This document shows, piece after piece, positions 33,933 to 43,602 of a stretch of 64,000 nt of DNA (positions are counted from its first letter, which is position 1; each line of letters opens with the position of its first letter). The notes below the pieces were generated by a model, which saw only the letters and a list, made by a program, of their open reading frames with translations, was not told where the DNA came from and did not search any database. The stretch comes from Prevotella fusca JCM 17724 (GTDB taxonomy: Bacteria > Bacteroidota > Bacteroidia > Bacteroidales > Bacteroidaceae), in NCBI RefSeq assembly GCF_001262015.1, contig NZ_CP012075.1, positions 1,347,501 through 1,411,500 of the forward strand. The letters run 5' to 3'. The position numbers were made by a program, and so were the translations under genes.

Positions 33933-35945
33933 ATGACAAAAAAGAAATATGACTTGAAGAAGGACGAACGTTACCTGCAACTGCTGGCAAAGTCGTTCCC
34001 CACCATAGCTGATGCTGCAACTGAGATTATCAACCTTGAGGCTATCGCACATCTGCCAAAGGGTACGGAACACTTCCTTGCCGACATACACGGTGAATAT
34101 CAGGCGTTCCAACATGTGCTCAAGAACGCCTCCGGAAACATCAAGAGAAAGGTCAACGAGCTGTTCGGAGAGACGCTGCGTGGCATCGAGAAGCGTGAGC
34201 TATGCACACTGATATACTATCCCGAACAGAAGCTGGAACTCGTCAAGCGTGAGGAGAAGGACATCAAGGACTGGTATCATATTACAATTTACCGGCTGGT
34301 AGAGGTGTGCCGTGACGTTTCCAGCAAATACACCCGTTCAAAAGTACGCAAGTCATTGCCGGTTGACTTCTCTTACATCATTCAGGAGTTGCTGCACGAA
34401 CATTCTGACGACAAGGACAAGACCGACTATGTAAGTGCCATCATCAAGACGATTATCTCAACCGGACGTGCTGATGACTTCATCATCGCCATCTGTGAGG
34501 TAATCCAGCGACTGGTCATTGACCAGCTGCATATCTTAGGTGATGTGTACGACCGTGGGCCGGGTGCACACATCGTAATGGATACTCTGAAGAACTACCA
34601 CACATGGGATATTACCTGGGGAAACCACGACATCCTGTGGATGGGAGCCTGTGCAGGCAACGATGCCTGTATCTGTAATGTCATCCGTATCGCACTGCGT
34701 TATGCCAACATGGCTACCATTGAAGACGGATATGGCATCAACCTTATCCAGCTGGCTACCTTTGCAATGGACATGTACGGCAATGACCCCTGCGAAGAAT
34801 TCATGCCGAAGGTGTCGAAGGATAATCCGCTTGATGACCGCAGCATGACGCTGACAGCACAGATGCACAAGGCTATCAGTATCATTCAGTTCAAGATAGA
34901 GTCACAGATCATCAGCCGTCATCCGCTCTGGAAAATGGATGACCGCCGTCTGCTCAATGCCATTGATTACAAGAAGGGTACGATTACAATAAGTGGAAAG
35001 GAATACAAGATGCGTTCATGCAACTTCCCGACCATTGACCCGAAGCACCCCGACCAGCTCACTGAAGGCGAACAGGCTCTCATCGACCGACTGCACCATT
35101 CCTTCACAGGCAGCGAGAAACTGCGCAGCCATATCCGCTCCCTGCTCCGTCATGGATGTATGTATAACATCTTCAACCATAACCTGCTCTATCATGCTTC
35201 CATCCCGCTAACGAAGGATGGCGAACTGAAAGAGGTGGAGATTGCACCGGGAGTGAAGCTGAAAGGCAAGGAGCTGCTCTATCAGACTGGGATGAAAATC
35301 CGTTCTGCTTTCCAGACCAACAACGACCTGCAGACGGAAGAAGAGCATCAGGATGCCATAGACTTCTTCCTCTATCTATGGTGCGGACCGGACAGCCCGC
35401 TCTTCGACAAAGCCAAGATGGCTACCTTCGAACGTTATTTCCTCGCTGAGAAAGAGACGCATCATGAGGAAAAAGGATATTACTTCGACATGCGTGACAA
35501 CGAAAAGATTGCTGACATGATCATGGACGAGTTCGATGTGCCACATCCTAACCGCCATATCATCAACGGTCACATGCCTGTCCATGTCGTCAAGGGTGAG
35601 AACCCCATCAAGGCAAACGGAAAACTGATGGTCATTGATGGCGGATTCTCACAGGCTTACCATAAGGAGACTGGCATTGCAGGTTACACCCTCGTTTATC
35701 ATTCCCGTGGCTTCCAGCTCGTACAGCACGAACCGTTCACATCTACTGAAGATGCCATCATACGTGGTACCGACATTGTGTCAACCACCCAGATTGTCGA
35801 GATGAACCAGCAGCGTCTGCGTGTTGAAGATACGGACAAGGGTATAGAACTGCGGCTCCAGATTGAGGCTCTCAAGGAACTTCTCTATGCTTATCGCTGT
35901 GGTTTCATCACAGAACATGAGCGTAAGAATCCTCCGAAAGTCTGA
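33933..35945 (+). CDS. fbp: Class III fructose-1,6-bisphosphatase
   Basis: 670 residues, the normal length for this family (far longer than class I). It has calcineurin-like metallophosphatase motifs: DIHGEYQAF near residue 51, GDVYDRGPG near 205, GNHD near 230, and INGHMPVH near 545 with MVIDGGFSQAYH near 567. It hydrolyses fructose 1,6-bisphosphate to fructose 6-phosphate in gluconeogenesis, using divalent metal. It starts 3 bases after the glycosyltransferase stop and is probably the last gene of this run. Confidence 0.95.
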   Translation: MTKKKYDLKKDERYLQLLAKSFPTIADAATEIINLEAIAHLPKGTEHFLADIHGEYQAFQHVLKNASGNIKRKVNELFGETLRGIEKRELCTLIYYPEQKLELVKREEKDIKDWYHITIYRLVEVCRDVSSKYTRSKVRKSLPVDFSYIIQELLHEHSDDKDKTDYVSAIIKTIISTGRADDFIIAICEVIQRLVIDQLHILGDVYDRGPGAHIVMDTLKNYHTWDITWGNHDILWMGACAGNDACICNVIRIALRYANMATIEDGYGINLIQLATFAMDMYGNDPCEEFMPKVSKDNPLDDRSMTLTAQMHKAISIIQFKIESQIISRHPLWKMDDRRLLNAIDYKKGTITISGKEYKMRSCNFPTIDPKHPDQLTEGEQALIDRLHHSFTGSEKLRSHIRSLLRHGCMYNIFNHNLLYHASIPLTKDGELKEVEIAPGVKLKGKELLYQTGMKIRSAFQTNNDLQTEEEHQDAIDFFLYLWCGPDSPLFDKAKMATFERYFLAEKETHHEEKGYYFDMRDNEKIADMIMDEFDVPHPNRHIINGHMPVHVVKGENPIKANGKLMVIDGGFSQAYHKETGIAGYTLVYHSRGFQLVQHEPFTSTEDAIIRGTDIVSTTQIVEMNQQRLRVEDTDKGIELRLQIEALKELLYAYRCGFITEHERKNPPKV

Positions 35946-36042
35946 AAGCAGATTGTAAAGCCATCAGTAGCAGGACTTTGCCAAAGGATTTCAACGAATA
36001 TTGTTCCCACTCCGACAGCATCTTGCAAGGTGTTTAGCCCTC

Positions 36043-36130
36043 AGCACCATTGGTGCTCAGCCCCAACACCATTGGTGCCCAGTCCCAACACCATTGGTGT
36101 TTACCAACAACACATCGGTTGAAAACGGGA
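36043..36130 (+). repeat. Family 2 intergenic array, copy b (four 22-base units)
   Basis: Units start at 36043, 36065, 36087 and 36109. Three carry AACACCATTGGTG or AGCACCATTGGTG and the fourth AACACATCGGTT. It lies between fbp and the RHS debris, in a convergent gap. Confidence 0.75.
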
Positions 36131-36176
36131 TGAAAGGTTTATCTTTGTCATTACATGGTAAGACACTAAAGGCTAA

Positions 36177-36515
36177 CTAAATTCTGACATATCCAAGTGT
36201 TTTGAGAATTTTGTTTCTCAGGCACTTGGATTTCTCACAAGATTTACCGTAATAGTAGAAGCCAGTCTCCTCATCCATCTCTTTGCCATTGAACTTGTAT
36301 GGCAGGTCTTCGGATGATGAGTGCTCGTCAACCAACAGTTCACCATATGGCAGGTAGGCATCATGCTGTTACCTCCGTCGTCTGTGATGTAAGACGTACT
36401 GCCGAGGTGGTCACTGTGATAGAAGAAGGTTTCTTCACGTGATGTGTCATTGGGAATGTAACTATAACCAGCCTGTGGATTTATCAGGATTGCTCAGGTC
36501 TTTCCAAGAGATTAG
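36177..36515 (-). pseudogene. RHS core remnant V (most degraded)
   Basis: Minus-strand homology to the shared RHS core. Starting near 36515 it reads like SWKDLSNPD, then after a frame change YIPNDTSREE, HSDHLGSTSYITDD, another frame change, then DEHSSSEDLPYKFNGKEMD and a stop at 36177 after GYVRI. At least two frameshifts and internal loss leave it inactive. No toxin tip survives. Confidence 0.75.
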
Positions 36516-36529
36516 GGCACTCAGAATTC

Positions 36530-36958
36530 TTAATAGAGAGTTATATAGACATTTGTAGAGAAAAAACCACCTTCTTTATATTGCCAAATGAAAACCTTTT
36601 TGTGCAACATCTCCGAAAGATTTTTTGCAGCAAAATAGTCTTCTGAAATCTCTATTCTCTTTTTTGATAGAATAATAAAAGGAGGAGTCCTTTTTTCTAT
36701 CATGCTTAACTTTAACGTTTCTGGGATGACTTTTTCCCTCTTATTTTTTAAAGAAAAGCCAATGTATATAAATTCGTTATATTCTTCTACTTTAATAAAT
36801 TCTGTACATATATCGAGAATCGAAAAAGAAACTTTCAGCCACTCTCTTCTTTGTATTTCATTACAAAAATCAGTTATATGACGATCTGTATAAATATCGT
36901 CAGAAAATGAAAATCTCTTAATCCACCTATGTAATCTCTTTCTACAATTTGTATCCAT
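36530..36958 (-). CDS. Hypothetical protein, candidate orphan immunity gene
   Basis: 142 residues, AT-rich, no signal peptide or membrane helix. The sequence is basic and aromatic-rich (LHRWIKRFSFSDDIYTDRHI). Its position directly after a truncated RHS core (37020-37820), where other cassettes carry tip plus immunity, suggests it is the immunity gene of a tip that has been lost. No family is recognised. Confidence 0.5.
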   Translation of the reverse strand: MDTNCRKRLHRWIKRFSFSDDIYTDRHITDFCNEIQRREWLKVSFSILDICTEFIKVEEYNEFIYIGFSLKNKREKVIPETLKLSMIEKRTPPFIILSKKRIEISEDYFAAKNLSEMLHKKVFIWQYKEGGFFSTNVYITLY

Positions 36959-37019
36959 ATTAAATTAAACTTTAAACCCTCCAGTGCTAAGCTGTTTCCG
37001 AGTTTTTCATTTGATGTTG

Positions 37020-37820
37020 TCAAAAAGAATAAGAACTACTGAACGGCATTTCACCTGTACGTGCATCTACCCCATACCAAATACTTGCCATAGGATTCAA
37101 GAACCTTACACCGTAATGGTACAAGCCGGTTTCCTCATCGAACTGCTTGCCGTTGAACTTATAGGGCATGTCTTGGGATGACGAGTGTTCATCAACTAAC
37201 AGTTCACCATATGGAAGATAAGCATCATACTGTGTGATGTTGGCTTTATCATCTGTGATGTAAGACGTTGAACCGAGGTGGTCACTGTGATAGAAGAATA
37301 TTTCTTCCTTTGTGGTGTCGTTTGGAATGTAACCGTAACCAACCTGCGGGTCATCAGGGTTGGTTGGGTCGTTCCAGCTTACAGGTGGACCAGGGTTGGT
37401 ATTCGGTGTGGTGTTGGGGCGTGGAGTCTGAATCCAGCCCTGTGGCACATCGTGGTTACCGAGTGTGTCAATGATAGAGTTATATCCTCGTTTTGTATTC
37501 TCCGGATCACCATACGCACCCTTCATTGTAGGAACACCGGGAGCAATGCCCTGCTGCTTATAGTATGCTTCTTTCTGCTTCTGAATCTGATTCATACGTT
37601 CAGCATAGTCCTGCTGACCAGCCGTCACATATGAACCGTTGCGTCCATAGACGTTATTGAACAGACCTGTTCCTATCCTTGAAGCGATTCGTTTGTCACC
37701 AAGATAGTAATGCTTCGTAAAACGGTTCTTATTGATAGAGAGAATACTTGCAGGGTACAGCGTGAAGTTATCGGTTTCATGGAACGTTATTCCCTGCGGT
37801 GCACCATTGACATATACACT
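37020..37820 (-). pseudogene. RHS core fragment IV without an intact tip
   Basis: Minus-strand frame open from just after a TAG at 37821-37823. It contains the shared core phrases NGAPQGITFHETDNF, KHYYLGDKRIASRIG, FNNVYGRNGSYVTAGQQDY, HSDHLGSTSYI and DAYLPYGELLVDEHSS, then FLNPMASIWYGVDARTG and stops after SSSYSF. There is no start codon at the true beginning (the frame starts mid-core), and the C-terminal tip normally following the YGVD/NP/D-G junction is missing. Confidence 0.8.
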
Positions 37821-37931
37821 CTAAAACCTCCACTGACATAAAAACCGTTTTATTGTACTTCTACTATATTCTTTTCCACCTTGCTTCTCCCTACTTCGGT
37901 TACAGGATAGTAGACCTTCACCACACGTTGA

Positions 37932-38366
37932 TTACAGAATCTCCTTAACATATATAATAATTTCATTTCCCCGATTAACAAATATGGAATCTCCTTTTTG
38001 TTCATAAGTGAAAACGGTACCATTATCAGAAAGTGATTTTTGTAGAATTATAATCTTTCTGTTTAATGGAATGTCTATATATTTTGTAAGATGCTTGTCG
38101 GATTTTAGTTCATTATTTGAATAGGATAGAATACCATCACTTCTATATATATCTACATTGTTTAATCTCCTATTTATATAATATCCTATCATTTTTACGG
38201 AATACATCTTCTCTTTATATGTTATAATCTTATCACTAACATTATAATGTAATCCTTGGAATGTTTCCTTACAGTATAAAACATTGAAAGATTCATACTC
38301 TTGCTCTTTAGTTGAGCAAGAGTATAACAATATGAAAAATGCAATTAAACAACCAGTTTTTTTCAT
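37932..38366 (-). CDS. Lipoprotein, candidate immunity protein for RHS tip III
   Basis: 144 residues with a lipoprotein signal (MKKTGCLIAFFILLYSCSTK; Cys17 the likely lipidated residue). The rest is a small beta-rich domain of unknown family. Its ATG overlaps the stop of the RHS tip III gene (ATGA at 38366-38363), typical of toxin-immunity pairs. Export to the envelope suggests the matching tip acts in the periplasm. Codon use is AT-rich relative to the core, as is the tip. Confidence 0.65.
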   Translation of the reverse strand: MKKTGCLIAFFILLYSCSTKEQEYESFNVLYCKETFQGLHYNVSDKIITYKEKMYSVKMIGYYINRRLNNVDIYRSDGILSYSNNELKSDKHLTKYIDIPLNRKIIILQKSLSDNGTVFTYEQKGDSIFVNRGNEIIIYVKEIL

Positions 38367-39463
38367 TTTATTACTACATTTTTAGTTTGCGGTATTTTAT
38401 TCACATCTCTTTTCTCTATTATGACATCTATTCTATTCTTATTTGTTTTGCTTTTTCTAGATTGATTTATAATACTATCTAATATTTTATTTGTGTAATC
38501 GTTAGAAGAAGACTTGTCGCTATTTGTAATTCCGAAGCATCCTTCAGAGGCAGCATAATGATACTCCCCTTTCAGATTATATATACCACCAACATGCATC
38601 ATAACCCCAGCGGCAACATCACTTTTATTTCTATACTCCATTTCAACAGAAACATTATTAGAAGTTGCATACATAACCTCAGAGCCGTGTTGTTTTAACT
38701 TCAATGCTTTGGTGCCATTTCCTTTAGGATACTCTATAACTTGTGCTGTATAACGATTGTCTTCTTCATTTTTAGGTTCATAAGCAACATTAGATAAAAC
38801 CAATTTATTACCATTTCTATCACCTTTCCGCACGGTAAAGGCATCCCTTGTGACAGAGAATTCCATACGAAAGTCCTTATCCTCCGTATCACGGACTGTT
38901 ACTTTATAAAGGCTTACCCTTGTAATAACGTCTCTTTCTTGTCCCGTATAACCTATAATTCTTTGCCAAGTCGTCCTACCTGTTTTTTGTTTTGTGATTG
39001 TTATAATTGGATAAGCTCCATCTGGATCTACTAGTAAGATAGGGTTATTATGACAATAGGAATACGAACTAATATCAGGACACTTTTCTGTCAAAGGATC
39101 CACCCCATACCAAACACTTGTCACAGGATTCATATACCTTGCGCCATAATAGTATATTCCTGTTTCCTCGTCAAAATCCTTGCCGTTGAATTTGTATGGC
39201 AAATCTTCAGATGAGGAATGCTCGTCAACTAACAGTTCACCATACGGCAGGTAGGCATCATATTGCGTGATGTTGGCGTGCTCATCCGTTATGTAAGACG
39301 TGCTGCCGAGGTGATTACTGTGATAGAAGAACGTTTCTTCCTTTGTGGTGTCGTTGGCAATGTAGCCATAACCAACCTGCGGGTCATCAGGGTTGCTTGG
39401 GTCGTTCCAGCTTACAGGTGGACCAGGGTTGGTATTCGGTGTGGTGTTGGGGTCTGAATCCAA
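38363..39463 (-). CDS. RHS C-terminal cassette III with an L,D-transpeptidase-like tip
   Basis: The frame is 366 codons from a TTG at 39463, but it really continues a core whose frame is broken near 39460, so the start is uncertain. Core: WNDPSNPDDPQVGYGYI, HSNHLGSTSYIT, GARYMNPVTSVWYGVDP, then the junction NPILLVDPDG near residue 145. The tip (about 150-366) is AT-rich and includes AGVMMHVGG and ASEGCFGI. A His...Gly/Ser-x-Gly-Cys order like this is seen in L,D-transpeptidase (YkuD) and DUF5675-type domains, suggesting a peptidoglycan-active toxin; this is inference. It is followed by a lipoprotein gene overlapping by 4 bases. Confidence 0.65.
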   Translation of the reverse strand: MDSDPNTTPNTNPGPPVSWNDPSNPDDPQVGYGYIANDTTKEETFFYHSNHLGSTSYITDEHANITQYDAYLPYGELLVDEHSSSEDLPYKFNGKDFDEETGIYYYGARYMNPVTSVWYGVDPLTEKCPDISSYSYCHNNPILLVDPDGAYPIITITKQKTGRTTWQRIIGYTGQERDVITRVSLYKVTVRDTEDKDFRMEFSVTRDAFTVRKGDRNGNKLVLSNVAYEPKNEEDNRYTAQVIEYPKGNGTKALKLKQHGSEVMYATSNNVSVEMEYRNKSDVAAGVMMHVGGIYNLKGEYHYAASEGCFGITNSDKSSSNDYTNKILDSIINQSRKSKTNKNRIDVIIEKRDVNKIPQTKNVVIK

Positions 39464-39926
39464 CCCTGTGGCACATCGTGGTTACCGAGTGTGTCAATAA
39501 TAGAGTTATATCCTCGTTTTGTATTCTCCGGATCACCATACGCACCCTTCATTGTAGGTACACCAGGTGCAATGCCCTGCTGCTTCTGTATCTGATTCAT
39601 ACGTTCAGCATAATCCTGCTGACCAGCCGTTACGTTTGAGCCGTTGCATCCATAGGCATTGTTGCCGTCGAATGGTTACTGTCCTCATATTTATAAGCGA
39701 AGTTATAAGACTTAGCAATTGTCGTTGAGTCTACTTTCTGCACCTTTGTGAGAGGTTCGTTCATCCGTCCGAATGACATCACCAAGCGACGTCCCGGCAA
39801 ATCATAACTTGGAGTTGTCTGCTCATAGCTGATATTGATATGTCCTCCGAAAGGAAGTGTTACGGAGCGAAGCATGTTCGTTCTTTCCATAAGGTTACGG
39901 TAGATGATAAGCTGCTTGCCCATCAA
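39412..39926 (-). pseudogene. Upstream RHS core debris of cassette III
   Basis: Two overlapping minus-strand frames. The first reads MGKQLIIYRNLMERTNMLRS ... PFGGHINISYEQTTPSYDLP, then MSFGRMNEPLTKV, KYEDSNHSTA and stops (39630). The second picks up at NGSNVTAGQQDYAERMNQ and runs to GWIQTPTPH before shifting out of frame at about 39460. Comparison with cassette I shows an internal deletion joining SNHST directly to the NNAYG region, and loss of 7 bases at PRPN, which causes the second frameshift. Confidence 0.75.
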
Positions 39927-40077
39927 ATATGATTAAATCAGGTAGTCCGTCACCGTCTATATCTCTTATCGCAGTCTCAGTATAGCTGACACCATCAGAC
40001 AAAGAACCTACTCCCTTGAATGTAAGTCTGAATTTCAAAATCCAAAAATGAATCGAAATTGAGACCGAGAAGTTGCC
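39895..40077 (-). pseudogene. FG-GAP/VCBS-type fragment of an RHS/SpvB-like gene
   Basis: Minus-strand frame from just after a stop near 40078 reads ... FKGVGSLSDGVSYTETAIRD, IDGDGLPDLIIFDGQAAY, then stops. The IDGDGLPDLI motif is a calcium-binding FG-GAP/VCBS repeat found in the N-terminal half of SpvB/TcdB-type RHS proteins. It probably comes from a region of the parent gene far upstream of the core. Confidence 0.6.
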
Positions 40078-40164
40078 TTACCCTGAGACAGAAGTTTTCT
40101 CAAATATATATACGAACCGTTTTTTCTTTTGAATTGGCAGTGTTCTATCCATCTTTTCCTTTAG

Positions 40165-40863
40165 TCATAAGTTTATTTTGTTTTGTAAATAATCAATTAC
40201 AACTTTATGCGTTGATTCAACATCATACGATACACTGGTGCTTAAACCATTTTGTGTGAATATAGTCCATGTATCTATTCGCTTTGCTCTTTTCGTTTTG
40301 TCATTATATAGGGAATATCCTTTTGCAGCAATATGCCCGTTTTTATATCTCTTTATCACATACACAACCTTCCCAGACTTTATATTATTATACGTCAAAA
40401 CGCTGTCTTTTTCTTTGTCCCCAACTTTATGGAATAATACTATCCCATTATCACGAGACTCGAGTAAATATTGTGAATACAATTTATGTCTAAATTCATT
40501 TATAGAGTCTATACCATCGCCTGCGTACCATTTATCAGTATTGGAGTAATATGTCCAAGTTCCATCTTTCTTATCGAAAGAGAGCGAAAACTCACAATCA
40601 CTCATGAAATAATAAATATAAGAATAACCATGAAACATAACTTCTGAAGTCTCTTGGTCTTCAAATAAATCAATAGAATCTAATTTTGTAGGATACATTC
40701 CATGAGAATGACGGTACTGCTCTAATCTACTTATAATATCTTTACCATACTTTTTACCTAAATAAATTTCGTAATAATTACCAGAAATAATTATTAAGGA
40801 TATAACAACAATTGAAAAAACAATTGACATGGCAGTTTTACCTATTATCATTTTTGTCTTCAT
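40165..40863 (-). CDS. Membrane-anchored protein, candidate immunity for RHS tip II
   Basis: 232 residues: one N-terminal transmembrane helix (about 9-30) followed by a soluble domain, probably periplasmic. The first part after the helix (RLEQYRHSHGMYPTKLDSI) resembles pseudopilin-type N-terminal regions only loosely. It begins 49 bases after the tip II stop, in the same direction and with the same AT-rich composition. Family unknown. The topology suggests neutralisation outside the cytoplasm. Confidence 0.55.
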   Translation of the reverse strand: MKTKMIIGKTAMSIVFSIVVISLIIISGNYYEIYLGKKYGKDIISRLEQYRHSHGMYPTKLDSIDLFEDQETSEVMFHGYSYIYYFMSDCEFSLSFDKKDGTWTYYSNTDKWYAGDGIDSINEFRHKLYSQYLLESRDNGIVLFHKVGDKEKDSVLTYNNIKSGKVVYVIKRYKNGHIAAKGYSLYNDKTKRAKRIDTWTIFTQNGLSTSVSYDVESTHKVVIDYLQNKINL

Positions 40864-40912
40864 ACTTCAATTCCATTAATTATAATATATCCACAAAATA
40901 TTATCATTTTAA

Positions 40913-42628
40913 TTATAAGTTCATTGTTTTATTACTTTTTTTATATCTTAACGGACCTATATTATTAGTGCCAATTCTAATATTCATTATCTTCTTTTTT
41001 TCATCAAAAGACAATCTTATGTTACCTTTATTTGTATTATTAAAATTTGATATAAGTTTAAGTACATCTTGCTTGGTATAATTGGCTTTCCTATGAGGAT
41101 TGTAATAGGCATTCATAACTAATTGTGAGAAATAAATTGCCTGACCAGCCTTATAATCTTGAGTCGTCCTAGCAAAAGTCCAATGACTACTTGCCCGAGC
41201 CACAACCGATGCATGAAGAAAATGGCTAGCAACCACCCCCTTATGATTATCTTGAAAGTGCATATCTTCATGAAACAACGTGTTCATTAAATTATATCTA
41301 TTTTTAAGAAGAATATCTGGTGTGCCTTTTTCTCCTGCTGGAATCCAAATAGCATTATCTTTAGGATTATAATAAGCAGGTTCATCTATTCTAATGTCAC
41401 CTATAGCGCCTACGGTCGCTTTTATGCCTATAGCTTTAGCATAATACCCAGCAACGTTCGCAATTATTTGTCTGTTCTTCCCATTTCCCCAACCAAAGAA
41501 AATGGACTTAGTTTCATAATCTGAAAAATATTTCTTAGAACCATCTGGATTAACAATTGTTATATTCGCAGAATTATTATTTACGACTTTAATTATATTG
41601 CCATTACCATTCACATGAAACTCATCATTGCCATCAACATCAATAATTTTAATGGGATTAGCACTACAATATACATAAGAACCTAAAAATTGATACTTCT
41701 CTGCCAGTAGATCCACACCATACCACAGACTTGTAACAGGATTCATGTACCTTGCACCGTAATAATACAAGCCTGTCTCTTCATCGAACTGTTTGCCGTT
41801 GAACTTATATGGCAGTTCTTCACTACTACTATGCTCGTCAACGAGAAGTTCACCGTATGGTAAGTAGGCATCATACTGTGTGATGTTGGCGTGTTCGTCT
41901 GTGATGTAAGACGTTGAGCCGAGGTGGTCACTATGATAGAAGAAAGTTTCCTCTTTCGTAGTGTCGTTTGGAATATAACCATATCCAGCCTGCGGGTCAT
42001 CAGGGTTGCTTGGGTCATTCCAGCTTACAGGTGGACCGGGGTTGGTATTCGGTGTGGTGTTGGGGCGTGGAGTCTGAATCCAACCCTGTGGCACGTCATG
42101 ATTACCGAGTGTGTCAATGATAGAGTTATACCCTCGTTTTGTATTCTCTGGATCACCATACGCACCCTTCTCTGTTGGTACACCAGGGGCTACACCCACC
42201 TTCTTATAGTATGCTTCTTTCTGTGTCTGGATCTGATTCTTACGCTCTGCATAGTCCTGCTGACCAGCTGTTACATATGAGCCATTACGTCCGTAAACGT
42301 TGTTAAACATACCCGTTCCTATCCTTGAAGCAACTCGTTTGTCACCAATAAAGTAATGCTTTGTGAAGCGATTCTTGTTGACAGAGAGGATACTTGCAGG
42401 GTACAGCGTGAAGTTATCCGTCTCGTGGAACTTCAGTGCAAACCAAGCACAAAAGAGCTTGCTCATTTTGTCTTGGTACAGCCTGAAGTCGACATTTGTC
42501 AAGATGATGCCCTGCGGTGCACCGTTGATATATACCCCCTCCATCGTACCATAACTCTTCATGATACGCTCACCAGCAGCGTTATACGTGTAATGTGTAG
42601 TTTTAACGTTATCTATTAAATTCATCAT
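40913..42628 (-). CDS. RHS C-terminal cassette II with an HExxH tip
   Basis: 571 residues from ATG 42628 (MMNLIDNVKTTHYTYNAAG), which overlaps the stop of the upstream small gene by ATGA; a frame from 42685 is also open. The core carries SYGTMEGVYINGAPQGI, YGDPENTKRGYNSIIDTLG, HSDHLGSTSYITDEHANITQ and GARYMNPVTSLWYGVD. After the junction NPIKIIDVDG (about residue 330) the tip is AT-rich, and FHEDMHFQDN shows a zinc-metalloprotease HExxH motif (His-Glu-Asp-Met-His). There is a 25-residue insertion (about ILTNVDFRLYQDKMSKLF) absent from cassette I. The N-terminal RHS shell is absent, so the protein is not a complete RHS toxin. Confidence 0.75.
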   Translation of the reverse strand: MMNLIDNVKTTHYTYNAAGERIMKSYGTMEGVYINGAPQGIILTNVDFRLYQDKMSKLFCAWFALKFHETDNFTLYPASILSVNKNRFTKHYFIGDKRVASRIGTGMFNNVYGRNGSYVTAGQQDYAERKNQIQTQKEAYYKKVGVAPGVPTEKGAYGDPENTKRGYNSIIDTLGNHDVPQGWIQTPRPNTTPNTNPGPPVSWNDPSNPDDPQAGYGYIPNDTTKEETFFYHSDHLGSTSYITDEHANITQYDAYLPYGELLVDEHSSSEELPYKFNGKQFDEETGLYYYGARYMNPVTSLWYGVDLLAEKYQFLGSYVYCSANPIKIIDVDGNDEFHVNGNGNIIKVVNNNSANITIVNPDGSKKYFSDYETKSIFFGWGNGKNRQIIANVAGYYAKAIGIKATVGAIGDIRIDEPAYYNPKDNAIWIPAGEKGTPDILLKNRYNLMNTLFHEDMHFQDNHKGVVASHFLHASVVARASSHWTFARTTQDYKAGQAIYFSQLVMNAYYNPHRKANYTKQDVLKLISNFNNTNKGNIRLSFDEKKKIMNIRIGTNNIGPLRYKKSNKTMNL

Positions 42629-42950
42629 ATCATATTCAAGAACTTTAATATTCCATATATTAATGATGCAATAGCTCCCATCCAACCTCTCATATACATA
42701 TATTCACCACCTCCACCTGAATGATGAGCTTTTGAGCAACCCCATATCATAATAATGCCCACTATTATATAGTTTATTCCATCTAGGCCTTTACAGAATA
42801 AACCTACAACACCCAAAATTAAAAAAATGCATAAGACTATATAAACAACTAAGTTTCTCAATTGTTTTTGCTTTGCGACTTTCTTAAGCGATAGAAGAGA
42901 TAGCAAACTAAAGATATAGACAAAAAACCAGATATACTATATACTCCCAT
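42625..42950 (-). CDS. Small membrane protein, possibly frameshifted immunity gene
   Basis: The readable frame ends MYMRGWMGAIASLIYGILKF ... NMI at 42625, with two or more hydrophobic helices and a Gly-rich loop (HHSGGGGEY). Its only in-frame start near 42906 is TTG. A second frame starting at ATG near 42947 encodes a hydrophobic N-terminus (MGVYSISGFLSISLVCYLF, YRLRKSQ) and ends in a stop around 42855, so one gene with a single frameshift is plausible. The stop overlaps the start of cassette II by ATGA. It may be an immunity gene of an earlier tip now lost, or a partner of tip II. Confidence 0.45.
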
Positions 42951-43110
42951 TGGTTCAATCTATCTATTATTCGAATTAGTATCTTTGTGGTTCATTCAGC
43001 AATTCAAGTGGCACGACAATCATACAATGCGTATAATCAGAGTTTGATACATGTTTAATCTCTTAATCCATACGCATAGCGCCTCATCAAATTTATTTTA
43101 TTGCTTCTAA

Positions 43111-43602
43111 TTAATCCATCTTCATTCGAAATACCTTTTTAATTTTCTGCTCTTGATTCAGTACAAACATATAATAGTATTGCTGAAGCGCAGTATTTAT
43201 TACAGATTCATAATTAACCGATTTACCATATTCTTGTAACCGATAAACTTGAGCAAGGAAAAAGCCATCTTTTATCCTAGAGAAAAAGATACTATACTCT
43301 GTCTGTGGGGAGAGCTTATTAAAATTCCTATCCAATATCGAAGAATAAACATCTGGGGTTGGCTTATCTTGCTTTTCATGAAGAATCTCTTCTAATGAAC
43401 TATTCTTTACTGAATCAATAAACATAAAACAATCTAAGTCATAGGCGATACCTGAGACTGCAACTTCTTTTTGTAAGATATCTAAATCTGCAGAGATAAA
43501 GGTAATAGCACTCTGATACAAAGACAGACTATCTACTGACTGTGAATTTGCACACAGCGGGAACAGCAACACAATGATATTCAGACAGAGATTCTTTTTC
43601 AT
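43111..43602 (-). CDS. Secreted protein, candidate immunity for RHS tip I
   Basis: 163 residues with a signal peptide (about 1-20, LCANSQS cleavage region). The rest is a small helical domain without a recognised family (DSLSLYQSAITF, ILQKEVAVSGIAYD, FFSRIKDGFFLAQVY). Its ATG overlaps the tip I stop by ATGA (43602-43599), suggesting translational coupling. Signal-directed export fits neutralisation of a periplasmic toxin. Confidence 0.65.
   Translation of the reverse strand: MKKNLCLNIIVLLFPLCANSQSVDSLSLYQSAITFISADLDILQKEVAVSGIAYDLDCFMFIDSVKNSSLEEILHEKQDKPTPDVYSSILDRNFNKLSPQTEYSIFFSRIKDGFFLAQVYRLQEYGKSVNYESVINTALQQYYYMFVLNQEQKIKKVFRMKMD

Noticed and set aside
42629..42685. Upstream start for RHS cassette II
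   Set aside because: The codon is a TTG inside the upstream gene; ATG 42628 overlaps its stop by ATGA, the arrangement seen elsewhere in the array.
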